NCBI RefSeq assembly: GCF_003955715.1 | Contig: NZ_CP034463.1 | Span: 248,001 to 312,000, forward strand | Direction: 5' to 3' | Length of the DNA: 64,000 nt | From: Streptomyces aquilus | GTDB taxonomy: Bacteria; Actinomycetota; Actinomycetes; Streptomycetales; Streptomycetaceae | Shown here: positions 37,301-45,960 of the stretch, in pieces | Layout of the letters: each line of letters opens with the position of its first letter | Position numbering within the stretch: the stretch's first letter is position 1 | The notes under the pieces: model-generated | The model's input: only the letters and a program-made list of their open reading frames with translations | Databases searched by the model: none | What the model was told of the DNA's origin: nothing | Translations under genes and position numbers: made by a program

Positions 37301-37465
37301 GTGGCAGCGGCCCTCCGGCTGCCCGACCCGGACCTCCAGCCAGGTCGGCACCGGCAGCGCATCCCGCACGACCGCGCGCAGCCCGGGCCGGTTCGCCGTC
37401 CGCCCGGGCTGCGCGCGCCGGCGAACGCTACCCCGGGCGATGCCCGCGGTGGCGACCGCCACTCG

Positions 37466-38923
37466 TCAGCTGATCGGAGTCAGCTGCCAGAGCTCGGAAT
37501 CGGCCCCGTTGTCGGTGTTCTGGAGCGCGCTCGCTCCGGGGTCGGTCGAGGCTCCGGAGACGTCCAACGGGAGCCCGCTGCGCACGTTGACCAGCTTGAC
37601 GTAGCCGTGGCCGGCGTCGACCACCTTCCACAGGTGGTCGTCGTGGCCGTCGTCGTCCCATTGCACGGCGTTGGCGCCCGGGTTGCCGGAGCCGCCGGCC
37701 ATGCCGAGCAGCAGGCCGCTGTTGACGTTCTTGAGCTTGTACTGGCCGTTGCCGGCGTCGATCAGCCGCCACTGCTGGTTGGCGGTGGTGTCCGCGGTCT
37801 GCTGCACGACCGCGCCGCCGTCCGTGGTGGAGGCGCCGTCGATCCCCAGGTCGAGGTTGCTGTGCTTGTTGGTGATCTGGATCGCCGGGGCCTTCGTGCT
37901 GGCGATGGTGACCTGGTCGGGGTAGGCGGCCACCAGTGGGTCGGTGACCGAGGAGGGGGCGTCGGTGTTCACCACGATCCGGTCGTGCATCCCGTCGTAG
38001 TGGGCGGCGGCGTAGTAGATCGTCGAGCCGACCGGCTCGATCTGGTCGACGGCGGCGACGATGATCTTCTGGACCTGCTCGTTGGTGAACTTCGAGCTGC
38101 GCCAGGTGGTCGGGGTGGGCCAACTGGTCGGGGTGTTGCCGTTGGAGTCGGTCCAGTGCTGCGGGATCTGCAGGTTGTCGATGTCACCGGCGTAGTCGGA
38201 CGGGAAGATGATCACCGGGCCGGTGGTCGGGTCCTCGTAGGCGGACAGGGCGCAGTTGTAGTCGGCCATGGCCTGCAACTGCTCGCTCGCCGCGGTCGCG
38301 CCGCCGGTGTTGCCGGGGTTGGACGTGAGCGAGAGCTGCGGCTCGCACACGGTGGGCGGGGTGCTCGCGGGCGGGCCCTGGATGACGACCTGGTCGGGGT
38401 ACTTGGCGGCCAGCGGGTCGGTGACGGACGAGGGGGCGCTGGTCTGCACGATCACCCGGTCGCTCGCGCCGTCGTAGCCGGCAGCCAGGGAGTAGGTGGT
38501 GGTGTCGTCGCCGGGCTGGATGGCGTCGAGGACCGCGTTCTGCACGGTGTTGAGCTGGTCCTGCGTGAACACGGAGCTTTTGGCGGTCGTGGGGGTGGGC
38601 CAACTGGTCGGGGTGTTGCCGTTGGAGTCGGTCCAGTCGCTCGGGTGTTGCAGGTTGTTGATGTCACCGGCGTAGCCGGACGGGAAGATGATCATCGGGC
38701 CGCTTTTCGGGTCCTCGAACGCGGTGAGGGCGTGGTTGTAGTCCGCGAGTTCCACAACCTCCTCCCAGTCGGAACCAGTGGCAGTGTCGGCGTGTGCGGC
38801 CGCGGCCGGGAGCAGCGACCCGCCCGCCAGCACAAGCGACAGGAGGGCGAGCAGGGCGGCGTGCGGCCGCTCCCGCAGCGCGGAGCGCATGCGGCGCGGC
38901 GCTGTCGATGCGTTGTCCAACAT
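37466..38923 (-). CDS. Secreted RICIN-lectin protein with duplicated N-terminal domain
   Basis: Encodes 485 residues from ATG 38923, preceded by AAGGAAGACC. A signal peptide ends near AHADT (residue 46). Two homologous units of about 130 residues follow: ADYNHALTAFEDPKSGPMII and ADYNCALSAYEDPTTGPVII, each containing WTDSNGNTPTSWPTPTT and ending SSVTDPL-x-A-x-YPDQV. The C-terminal 140 residues are a ricin B-type trefoil with three QxW-like repeats (NQQWRLI, DHLWKVV, SELWQLT), expected to bind carbohydrate. It lies 76 bases downstream of a Scabin-like ADP-ribosyltransferase on the same strand and may be its delivery partner. Confidence 0.85.
   Translation of the reverse strand: MLDNASTAPRRMRSALRERPHAALLALLSLVLAGGSLLPAAAAHADTATGSDWEEVVELADYNHALTAFEDPKSGPMIIFPSGYAGDINNLQHPSDWTDSNGNTPTSWPTPTTAKSSVFTQDQLNTVQNAVLDAIQPGDDTTTYSLAAGYDGASDRVIVQTSAPSSVTDPLAAKYPDQVVIQGPPASTPPTVCEPQLSLTSNPGNTGGATAASEQLQAMADYNCALSAYEDPTTGPVIIFPSDYAGDIDNLQIPQHWTDSNGNTPTSWPTPTTWRSSKFTNEQVQKIIVAAVDQIEPVGSTIYYAAAHYDGMHDRIVVNTDAPSSVTDPLVAAYPDQVTIASTKAPAIQITNKHSNLDLGIDGASTTDGGAVVQQTADTTANQQWRLIDAGNGQYKLKNVNSGLLLGMAGGSGNPGANAVQWDDDGHDDHLWKVVDAGHGYVKLVNVRSGLPLDVSGASTDPGASALQNTDNGADSELWQLTPIS
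38112..38637 (-). repeat. Internal direct repeat (46 bp identical) in RICIN gene
   Basis: A 46-bp segment at 38112-38157 is repeated without change at 38592-38637, 480 bp apart. It encodes the WTDSNGNTPTSWPTPTT segment of each duplicated domain. Perfect identity in this segment contrasts with looser similarity elsewhere, suggesting gene conversion or strong constraint. Confidence 0.8.
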
Positions 38924-38999
38924 GGTCTTCCTTGAGTCCGAGGGGCGGACGATCACGCCGTCGTCTGCGTGGCCGGTTGTGTCGAGAGTCGAGCCGGTC

Positions 39000-39926
39000 T
39001 CAGCCATGGTCGTCGCCGCCCCTGCACCGGGTGATCGCTGAGCAGCCGCGGGTATACGGGTTCGCCGCGATCGAGGGCACGCCGAGGTAGGTGTCCCTGT
39101 TGAAGCGGGCGCTCGAGTCAGCGGACGGGTCATAGGTCGCCCGCGCCTGGGCATGAGCGGGGTTGCCTATGAAGCGGTCGTACCTGAACGTCTCACCCCG
39201 GTATCCGAGCTGGCCATTGATGATCTGATCCCTCATGCGGTACACGCGCACGCCGATGATCGCGTAGTTCGGGATGTGGTGGATGTACGCCCACTCCTGC
39301 TGGCCCCCGAAACGCGCCAGCCCGGGGTTTCCGCGCACCTGGTCGTCGGTGTAAAGAGCGTTCCGCGCCATGCGGGCATCGATGACGTACACGTAGGCGT
39401 CCGCCTCCACCCAGCTGCCGGTGCACTGACCGGTCAGCGTCCAACCCATCCCCGGAAAGGGAGTCCACTGCGCACTCGGGCGGCCGGACCGGCAGGGATT
39501 CGTCATCGCCGCACCCAGATTGTTGCGACCCTGGCTGCGGGCGAAGGTTTCCGACACCGACAGATTCGCGCTCGTGGAGATGTAGCCGCTGCCGTCGCGG
39601 CCTTGGATGTGGCGCGGGAGGTCGTAGTCGGTACCGACCGCTGTGAAGCCGTTGTTGAAGATCTCGTACGGCGACCGCGAGTCCCCGCGGTACACCTCGT
39701 TCGGCAACTGCCGTTCGCTCACCGTGTCGGTGTTGACGATGTTGGAACACGAGGAGGAGTTGCCGAAGCCGTTCGGGCAGTCCCAGAACCCTGCCGCGTG
39801 CGCCGGGCTGGTTGAGACGAGGGCCTGGGCCAGGATGACCACGACGGCCGCGAGGAGCGCCGCGAGTGCTGATATCCGGTAGCGCATCTGCCAGTTGGGC
39901 AGACGCGGTGCTGCTCGATTGAACAT
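39000..39926 (-). CDS. Scabin/pierisin-like secreted ADP-ribosyltransferase
   Basis: Encodes 308 residues from ATG 39926, preceded by GGAGAGCTC. A membrane-spanning signal (LAALLAAVVVILAQALVSTS) ends at PAHA, residue 44. The mature protein has the R-STS-QxE toxin fold: Arg80 in EVYRGDSR, the STS motif at 117-119 in GYISTSAN, and QQE at 209-211 in GGQQEWAYIHHIP, where Gln209 and Glu211 are the ARTT-loop catalytic residues. EIFNNGFTAVGTDYDL and YVYVIDARMARN match Scabin of Streptomyces scabies, which ADP-ribosylates guanine in DNA. Six or more Cys could form disulphides. It is upstream of a RICIN-lectin gene. Confidence 0.9.
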   Translation of the reverse strand: MFNRAAPRLPNWQMRYRISALAALLAAVVVILAQALVSTSPAHAAGFWDCPNGFGNSSSCSNIVNTDTVSERQLPNEVYRGDSRSPYEIFNNGFTAVGTDYDLPRHIQGRDGSGYISTSANLSVSETFARSQGRNNLGAAMTNPCRSGRPSAQWTPFPGMGWTLTGQCTGSWVEADAYVYVIDARMARNALYTDDQVRGNPGLARFGGQQEWAYIHHIPNYAIIGVRVYRMRDQIINGQLGYRGETFRYDRFIGNPAHAQARATYDPSADSSARFNRDTYLGVPSIAANPYTRGCSAITRCRGGDDHG

Positions 39927-40029
39927 GAGCTCTCCGTCGGGGAGTGGTTGCGGTGTGCCACTGCACCCGCCGGTTGGAGTGCGAGAGCGTTCTCACGCCT
40001 TGTCGTGGCTTTCACCTGTGTGGATGCCA

Positions 40030-40220
40030 TGGACGATGCAGGTGAGGGGCAGGCCGAAACAATGGGGGACGGATTGAATGGGTAGGCGGCCGCTTAAGGA
40101 TGGGTAGGGCCGATGACGCCGGCCCCGGTCGGCCACTGCGGGCGACCGGACCGGGGGCGTCCCGTGAAGGACGGTGGTGGACGCGCTCGGCAAGGTCGGT
40201 CCGTGGCGGCCGGCCACCGC
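40030..40220 (+). repeat. Degenerate duplicate of the LuxR gene 5' region
   Basis: Bases 40171-40217 match 40761-40807 inside the following LuxR gene at 46 of 47 positions. Upstream, the block around 40073-40100 (ATTGAATGGGTAGGCGGCCG) resembles the promoter-proximal block near 40400-40427 (ATTGATTGGGTAGGCAGCCG), and GACGATGCAG...AACAATG resembles GACGATGCAG...AGCAATG near 40347. The duplicate encodes VVDALGKVGPWRPATA and then a stop. It looks like a partial tandem copy that lost its interior. Confidence 0.7.
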
Positions 40221-40495
40221 GTGATCGCGGCGAACGTGATGGCGGCGGGGCGACGGCGGCGACGATCGTGGGGCCGTCCCGCGCCAGGGTCCTCATGGTG
40301 TGACGGTCTCTGTTCGGACGCCCATGACCGTGGTGGAACGGCACTGACGATGCAGATCCGCAGTGCGGCGAAGCAATGAGGCACGCGTCACAGACGTATT
40401 GATTGGGTAGGCAGCCGCAATAAAGTGGGTGCCGCCGACGAGGGCGGGCCGACCAGCCTCCGCCGGTCACCTTCCGTCACCAGTCGAGCCAGGAT

Positions 40496-43399
40496 GTGTC
40501 CGTAAGGGACGGTGCTCAGGTGGCTGACCAGCAAGGCTCCTCCGGTCTCGGCCGGGGCTTCACGTTCGTCGGTCGCCGCCAGGAACTCGATCTTCTACTC
40601 GCCGTCACCAGACGGCCGCCCGCCGTTGTCATGATCGAGGGCGAGGCGGGCATGGGCAAGTCCCGGCTGGTGCTCGAGGCCACCGCGATCCTGAAGACCG
40701 AGGGGTGGCGGGTGGTGACGGGCTTCTGCTGCCCGCTGCGCGAGCCCCTGCCGTACGGGCCGGTGGTGGACGCGCTCGGCAAGGTCGGTCCGTGGCTGCC
40801 GGCCACCGGGCTGCCGCCGACGGCCGGGGCACTGGCCCCACTGCTGCCGGACCTGGCCGACCGCCTCCCGGCGGCGCCCGCCACACCGGGCCACCCAGGT
40901 GCGCTGCGCCACCAGTTGATCCAGGCCGTGCGCTCCGTGCTCGACGTGGTCGGGCGGGTGATCCTGGTCGTCGAGGACCTGCACTGGGCCGACGACGCCA
41001 CCCGCGAACTGCTCCTGCTGCTCGCCCGCGACCTGCCCGACCAGTTCGTCCTGGTGGTCACCTACCGGGCCGAGGACCTGCCGCCCGGGACCGCGGCCTT
41101 GGGCGCGGCCTACCGCCCGCCACCCTGCACCAGCGGCACCGTGATCCGGCTGTCACCGCTGACCGAGAACGAGGTGGCGGATCTCGCCGGCGCCGCGCTC
41201 GGCAGCCACGCCACCCCAGAGCTCTGCGCGGTGCTCCACCGCCGCAGCGAGGGCCTGCCGCTGGTCGCCGAGGAAGACCTGATCACGCTGCGGGACCAGG
41301 CCTGTCGCGACGTCAGGGAGCTGGAGCGGGCCGAAGTGCCCACCGGTCTACGGGAAGCGGTCACCGAGCGGCTGACCTCGCTGTCGCCGATCGGCGCCGC
41401 GGTCGTGGACGCGGCGGCGGTGCTGGCCGTACCAGCCACCGAAGAACTGCTGGCCGAGGTCGCCGGCCTGGACGGTGACGCGGCGGCCGAGGGGCTGGTC
41501 GACGCGCTGCGGGCGGCGGTGCTGCGCGTGACCGATTCCGGCCGCTACACCTTTCGTCACGTGTTGGCCCAGCAGGTCGCCTACCGGTACATCCCGTGGC
41601 CTCGCCGGGCCCGCCTGCACCGGCGGGCCATCGACGAGCTCCAGACCCACGACCCGCTCCCCCTGGTGCAGATCGCCCGCCACACGCTGGCCACCGGCGA
41701 CCAGGGGGGCTGGCTCGAACAGATCGAGCAGGCCGTCGACCAGGCCGTCGCGCTCGGCGACACCGGCACCGCGGCCACCCTCCTGCACCGGATCCTGGAC
41801 CAGCCCGGCGTGGACACCGAACGGCGGTCCCGCGCCGCGCTCGCGCTCGCCCGGATCGTCAACTACGGCGTCGACTACGCCGTGACCGCCCGCGAGCTGC
41901 GGACCGTGCTGGCCGATCCGCAGCTGCCGGATGCCGTCCGGGGCGAGATCCGCCTGGGGCTCGGCCTGGTCATGCTCAACGTCGGCGCCGACCCGGCCGG
42001 TTTCCGCGAACTCGCCCACGCTGTCGACGAACTGGCGGCCACCCAGCCGCACAAGGCGGCTATGGCGATGTTCAACCTGGCCCTCAACGAGCGGGACGGT
42101 GCCGCCGCGCACGCGTGGGACTGGCAAAGCCGAGCCGAGCGGACCGTCCGCGACGGCGCCGACGAGAGGAGCCGGCGACTGGTCCAGATCAACCGGCTCA
42201 TCCTGATGGCACGGGACGGCGATCCCGCCGTCTGGCCGCTGCTGGACCGGCTACCGCGCCGAGATGCCGCCGGCGCGGTGCCGCGCGACGCCACCTACGC
42301 GCTGTACTCCCTCGCCGAGGTGGCGATCCAGCTCGGCCACGACCGGCGGGCCCAAGCTTTGCTGCGCGAGGTCGAAAACTTGGTCGAACACGCAACTCAC
42401 GGGCGCATCGAATGCCTTCCCCGCGTCGTTGAGCTGCGCCTGGACTGGCTGGCCGGGCGCTGGACCCGGCTGGAGGAGGATTACGCGGCCCTGACGCAGG
42501 CCCACCCCGACGTGAAGCAGATCGACATCGACCGAGCCCTGTGCCGGGGACACCTCGCCTTCGCCCAGGGGCGGCGCTCCCTGGCCCACGGTCACTTGGC
42601 CACCGCGGCGGCGGCCGCCAGCGGTACGAGCGAGGTGGACGTGAGCACCAGGATCGCCGCCGCGCTCGCCGCGGCCCGGCTCGCCGAGGGGGACCCGCAG
42701 GCGGCCTGGGCGATCGCCGAACCCGCGCTGTCGACGTTGCGAGGACTCAGGTCCTGGACGCGGACCATGGACCTCGTCCCGGTCGCGGCCGAGGCCGCGC
42801 TGGCCTGTGGACACCACGCGTTGGTCGAACGGCTCGTGGCGGAGGTCGAGTCGGACCTGTGCGACCGCGACGCGCCCGCCGCCTCGGCCGAACTGGCACT
42901 GACCCGAGGTCTGTTGCTCCGCGCCACCGAGCCGGCCCTGGCCGCCGAGCACTTCGCCGAGGCGCAGCACAGGTGGCAGGACATCGGCCGTCCCTACGAC
43001 GTCGCCAAGGCCGCCGAACGCCGGGGTGAGGCCTTGACCTGCGTGCGTCCGGAAGAGGCGGTCGTGCACCTGGCCGAGTCCCGGCACGCCTACGCTGACC
43101 TCGGCGCGGGCGGCGACGCGGCACGCTGCCAACACCGCCTGCGCGAACTCGGTGTCGAGATGTCGCGGCGACCGGGACGCCGCGGCTACGGATCCCAGCT
43201 GTCGCCCCGTGAGCTGGAGGTCGCCAAGCTGCTCGCCGACGGCGCGACCAACCAGGACATCGCCCAGACCCTCTTCCTGTCTCCCCGCACCGTCGAGAAG
43301 CACGTGGCCCGCGTCCGGGCGAAACTGCGCACCGGGCGGAAGGAAATCCAGGGCAGCCTGCCGAACTCCGGCAGGCCCGGATCCGACGAGCCTGCCTGA
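40496..43399 (+). CDS. LAL-type LuxR-family transcriptional regulator with AAA ATPase
   Basis: Encodes up to 967 residues from GTG 40496; a second GTG nine codons later (ADQQGSS) has AAGGGA upstream and may be the true start. The N-terminal ATPase has FVGRRQELDLLL, Walker A GEAGMGKS (residues 49-56) and Walker B ILVVEDLHWADD near 160. A long helical sensor region follows. The C-terminal LuxR helix-turn-helix (LSPRELEVAKLLADGATNQD, TLFLSPRTVEKHVARVRAKL) lies near residues 900-945. LAL proteins are ATP-driven activators of secondary-metabolite or sugar-use genes; no such cluster is adjacent. Confidence 0.93.
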   Translation: MSVRDGAQVADQQGSSGLGRGFTFVGRRQELDLLLAVTRRPPAVVMIEGEAGMGKSRLVLEATAILKTEGWRVVTGFCCPLREPLPYGPVVDALGKVGPWLPATGLPPTAGALAPLLPDLADRLPAAPATPGHPGALRHQLIQAVRSVLDVVGRVILVVEDLHWADDATRELLLLLARDLPDQFVLVVTYRAEDLPPGTAALGAAYRPPPCTSGTVIRLSPLTENEVADLAGAALGSHATPELCAVLHRRSEGLPLVAEEDLITLRDQACRDVRELERAEVPTGLREAVTERLTSLSPIGAAVVDAAAVLAVPATEELLAEVAGLDGDAAAEGLVDALRAAVLRVTDSGRYTFRHVLAQQVAYRYIPWPRRARLHRRAIDELQTHDPLPLVQIARHTLATGDQGGWLEQIEQAVDQAVALGDTGTAATLLHRILDQPGVDTERRSRAALALARIVNYGVDYAVTARELRTVLADPQLPDAVRGEIRLGLGLVMLNVGADPAGFRELAHAVDELAATQPHKAAMAMFNLALNERDGAAAHAWDWQSRAERTVRDGADERSRRLVQINRLILMARDGDPAVWPLLDRLPRRDAAGAVPRDATYALYSLAEVAIQLGHDRRAQALLREVENLVEHATHGRIECLPRVVELRLDWLAGRWTRLEEDYAALTQAHPDVKQIDIDRALCRGHLAFAQGRRSLAHGHLATAAAAASGTSEVDVSTRIAAALAAARLAEGDPQAAWAIAEPALSTLRGLRSWTRTMDLVPVAAEAALACGHHALVERLVAEVESDLCDRDAPAASAELALTRGLLLRATEPALAAEHFAEAQHRWQDIGRPYDVAKAAERRGEALTCVRPEEAVVHLAESRHAYADLGAGGDAARCQHRLRELGVEMSRRPGRRGYGSQLSPRELEVAKLLADGATNQDIAQTLFLSPRTVEKHVARVRAKLRTGRKEIQGSLPNSGRPGSDEPA

Positions 43400-43653
43400 G
43401 GAACGCGCCGGGGAGTGGCCGGAGCTCACCGTCCTGCCGTGGCCAAGCTGATCGGCTCGACCGCTCAGCTTTCACGCAACTGCGGCCAGAGCCTTGAATC
43501 TCCCCACCCCGTGCTCAGGGGTGGGACAGACCTGCTCGGCTCAATTCCCCACCCACAGGTTGCTGGACCTGCGATCAGTCGGCGCCGTCGCGGTATGCCA
43601 AGGTTCCGTGAACTACCTTCCGTCGTACGGGTTCCCAGGCTGCAATATCCAAC

Positions 43654-43749
43654 ATGCTGACAGGTTCTCTCTCGTGGGTCGTCTACGCTCTGGCCGGTCT
43701 GGGACTGCTGGCCCTGGTCCTATGCCGGCGACGTTCCAAATGGCCGTGA
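43654..43749 (+). CDS. Possible 31-residue membrane peptide
   Basis: ATG 43654 opens a 31-codon frame: a hydrophobic helix SWVVYALAGLGLLALVL followed by a basic tail CRRRSKWP, the layout of a single-pass membrane peptide. It overlaps the start of the next frame by a few bases. There is no good ribosome site, so it could instead be the eroded N-terminus of a longer gene. Confidence 0.25.
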   Translation: MLTGSLSWVVYALAGLGLLALVLCRRRSKWP

Positions 43750-44084
43750 CAGTGCTGGGCTCAGCGGCGGCAGGCCCCTTCGTGATGGCGTTTGCTGCAA
43801 AACTCGGTGAGCGCCTCGGGGCATCAGTGAGCGTCCACCTCCCCCGGCGCCGCCGTTCATCCAGGGGGCAAGAGGAATTCGTGATCACCTCTGGGAGGCT
43901 ACCGACCGACGGCATCTCCATCACCATTGAGGTAGCTGCGGAACTAACCGACGAAGCCCGGCTTGCACTGATCGACCTGGATGTACGCCAGCCGGAGTTG
44001 TGGGGGCATCACCTTCGTTGGGATGAGGGCGTGAAGGCCTGGCTTCCTGTGCCGCAGAGGCAAGGCGACGAGGTGATCGGCTGA
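43740..44084 (+). CDS. Small protein, EACC1-like (effector-associated) candidate
   Basis: Encodes about 114 residues from ATG 43740 (an ATG at 43722 is also possible; neither has a clear ribosome site). The N-terminal segment VTVLGSAAAGPFVMAFAAKL and following SVSVHLPRRRRSS resemble the hydrophobic helix plus beta-strand pattern of effector-associated constant components found beside CHAT/caspase-like conflict effectors. ITIEVAAELTDEARLALIDL and WGHHLRWDEGVKAWLPV complete it. The assignment is weak and no effector gene is adjacent. Confidence 0.4.
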   Translation: MAVTVLGSAAAGPFVMAFAAKLGERLGASVSVHLPRRRRSSRGQEEFVITSGRLPTDGISITIEVAAELTDEARLALIDLDVRQPELWGHHLRWDEGVKAWLPVPQRQGDEVIG

Positions 44085-44401
44085 GCGTGGTCCTCTGGAA
44101 CTTGCGGCCGGACGCCACAAGGGAGGGGCTGCCCAGTAGCCAGCCAGGTCCAGGGGCGGGTCGAACTGTCCAGGATGGGCGAAGCCCATCGCGGAGCGAC
44201 GCCGCAGTCGCCCTTGACGCATGGGCACGGCCCGCACACTCCGCGAGCGGGCGGCCCCGACCCCGTCCCCCACGGCAACTGAGTGGGGACCGAAGAGCGG
44301 CTGTGGGGGAAATTGCGAATCCCCATCACCACGCCATCGACACGATGTTTCAGCGCCTCTCCTGAGGCTGTTCTCTGCTGCTGGGCGAAGAGGTGTCAAG
44401 G

Positions 44402-44445
44402 GGTGCCAACATCCTTTCGACGAGATTCGAAAGGATGTTGGCACC
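44402..44445. terminator. Perfect 19-bp hairpin
   Basis: Arms of 19 bases (44402-44420 and 44427-44445) are perfectly complementary, with a six-base CGAGAT loop and no T-run. It lies in a 430-bp gap between the EACC1-like gene and the small secreted protein gene. It could terminate the upstream unit or be the stem of an RNA leader for the downstream one. The rest of the gap has no supportable gene. Confidence 0.6.
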
Positions 44446-44513
44446 GCCTGTGAACACGTCACCCTAGGCTGATCGGCCCACGGACCAGGGCCAAAGACGG
44501 ATGGGGGACCATC

Positions 44514-44855
44514 GTGTTGCGCAAAATCACGACCGCCATGGCAACAGTTGCACTCCTGGTCGGCGTCGGACTTGCTGGCACGGCATCGGCTGCGCCTGCG
44601 AAACCCACAGCATCCTGCGCTTACGGTCACATATGCGGTTGGGACGCCTACGGGCATTCATTCGATTTCTACTACTGTGACATACAGCGCCTGAAGTACA
44701 TGGTTGGCCAGGGCACCCTGGACAACAATCAGACGCCGGGAACAGAGGCTGTTCTGTACTCAGACAGTCAGGGGTCTGTTTACGCCTACTCGATAGCCGG
44801 TGACCACTGGATGGTCGTCAACTGGACGGACGTCTGGTGGATAGACCCCTGTTGA
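44514..44855 (+). CDS. Small secreted protein (peptidase inhibitor I36-like)
   Basis: Encodes 113 residues from GTG 44514, with GGGGGA five bases upstream. A signal peptide ends at ASA (about residue 26). The mature protein begins KPTASCAYGHICGWDAYGHS and ends WWIDPC, with four Cys. The C-x5-C-xWD opening and Tyr-rich beta-strands resemble the I36/streptomycete metalloproteinase-inhibitor and beta-gamma-crystallin-like group, but this is a guess from pattern. It would be extracellular. Confidence 0.7.
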   Translation: MLRKITTAMATVALLVGVGLAGTASAAPAKPTASCAYGHICGWDAYGHSFDFYYCDIQRLKYMVGQGTLDNNQTPGTEAVLYSDSQGSVYAYSIAGDHWMVVNWTDVWWIDPC

Positions 44856-44881
44856 TCGCGCTTGCTGAGCCGTGAGTCGCA

Positions 44882-45367
44882 TCAGATCGGAAGATCACGG
44901 CCCACGGGCGGCCCGGCAAGACCAGGACGGCCCCCGAACTGCCGATATGGGCAGGTCAGGGGCCGTCGGGATGCGCGGGGCCGTTCGGACACCGTCACCG
45001 CGGTGGCAGATCGGCCGATCATCGCGGCGAGCACCGGCGACCGTTCCCAGGCTTCGCGGCCGGTCAAAGCGGTGGCAGGAATGCCCAGTTCGGTCAGCGC
45101 GCCGGGATACACACGCTCGTAGGCCGTGTTGTAGGCGCTGGCGAGGGCGGCGTCGCCCAGCAGCCACGGCGCGGGGGCGTGGTCGAGGTCGAGCACTGCG
45201 ACGTCACCTTCGTAGCAGATGCGCCCGTGCCGGAGGCCGCGCTCGAGCTCCAAGGCAGGCCCAGGATCCGAAAAAGGTGCGTGGGACCACGCCCGATCCG
45301 CCCTCGCATGACTGACGAACCAGATCTCGTCCGACGAACCGTCAGACGCCCCCGTACCCACACCCAT
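44882..45367 (-). CDS. Hypothetical cytoplasmic protein
   Basis: Encodes 161 residues from ATG 45367, six bases after GGGGGG. The text SSDEIWFVSHARADRAWSHA, CYEGDVAVLDLDHAPAPWLL and ALASAYNTAYERVYPGALTE looks like a folded, helical cytosolic protein. The last 40 residues are Arg/Pro-rich and may be readthrough into non-native sequence. The family was not recognised. It lies among decayed genes, so it may itself be truncated. Confidence 0.45.
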   Translation of the reverse strand: MGVGTGASDGSSDEIWFVSHARADRAWSHAPFSDPGPALELERGLRHGRICYEGDVAVLDLDHAPAPWLLGDAALASAYNTAYERVYPGALTELGIPATALTGREAWERSPVLAAMIGRSATAVTVSERPRASRRPLTCPYRQFGGRPGLAGPPVGRDLPI

Positions 45368-45489
45368 CCATGGCCCCCCCGACACCGCGCCCGTGCTGAA
45401 TAGACCGGCGTAGGACGATGAACACCGGCCCGGGAGACCTTCCACGACAGCGGTAGCTACACATGGTCGGCACGAACCTGGTGGGCGAG

Positions 45490-45859
45490 GAGGCCGGGGC
45501 ACGTCGTGCTCCCGGGCGAGGGCCTCGGTGTGTGGATCGCTGGGCAAGGTGGCCGGGGGACCCGTTCGTGCCCACGCAGCAGTACTTCCTGGAGACGATC
45601 GGGGTGCGTCCGGAGAGGGAGGGTGTGCCGGTGGTGTCGGCGCGGCGGTCGCAGGATGAGCGGTGGGCGACCGACCTTGCGGCCGCGCGCCAGTTCCGCG
45701 CCCGCGAAGGGGGACCTGCAGCCCGCGTGCAAGCACGTCGAGACCGTCGACGGTGAGGGAATCAAGCTCGGGTCGTTCCTGGACAGCACCCGGCGCCGGG
45801 CTGACAAACTCAGCCCCGAACGACGCGCCGCCCTCGATGAGCTCGGCATGCGCTGGTGA
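45490..45859 (+). pseudogene. Helicase-associated-domain gene remnant
   Basis: Forward frames contain DPFVPTQQYFLETIGVRPER, then AARQFRAREG, and after a shift GDLQPACKHVETVDGEGIKL, GSFLDSTRRRADKLSPERRA and ALDELGMRW before a stop. These are two helicase-associated (HA) repeats, which in streptomycetes form the C-terminal tail of very large DEAD-type helicases. The helicase core is absent and the frames are broken, so this is a 3' fragment. Confidence 0.7.
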
Positions 45860-45960
45860 ACGGGGGCGGGCACCGGCACGGTCAGGCTTCCTAGTGAGCT
45901 GAAGCTCGATAGGTGTCACAAAGGCAGGTGTGTTGTCACCGAGGCCGATGGCCATGTCCT

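Noticed and set aside
39993..40470. Reverse-strand genes in the region before the LuxR gene
   Set aside because: Several overlapping frames exist but the sequence is explained by a degenerate duplication of the LuxR 5' region on the forward strand.
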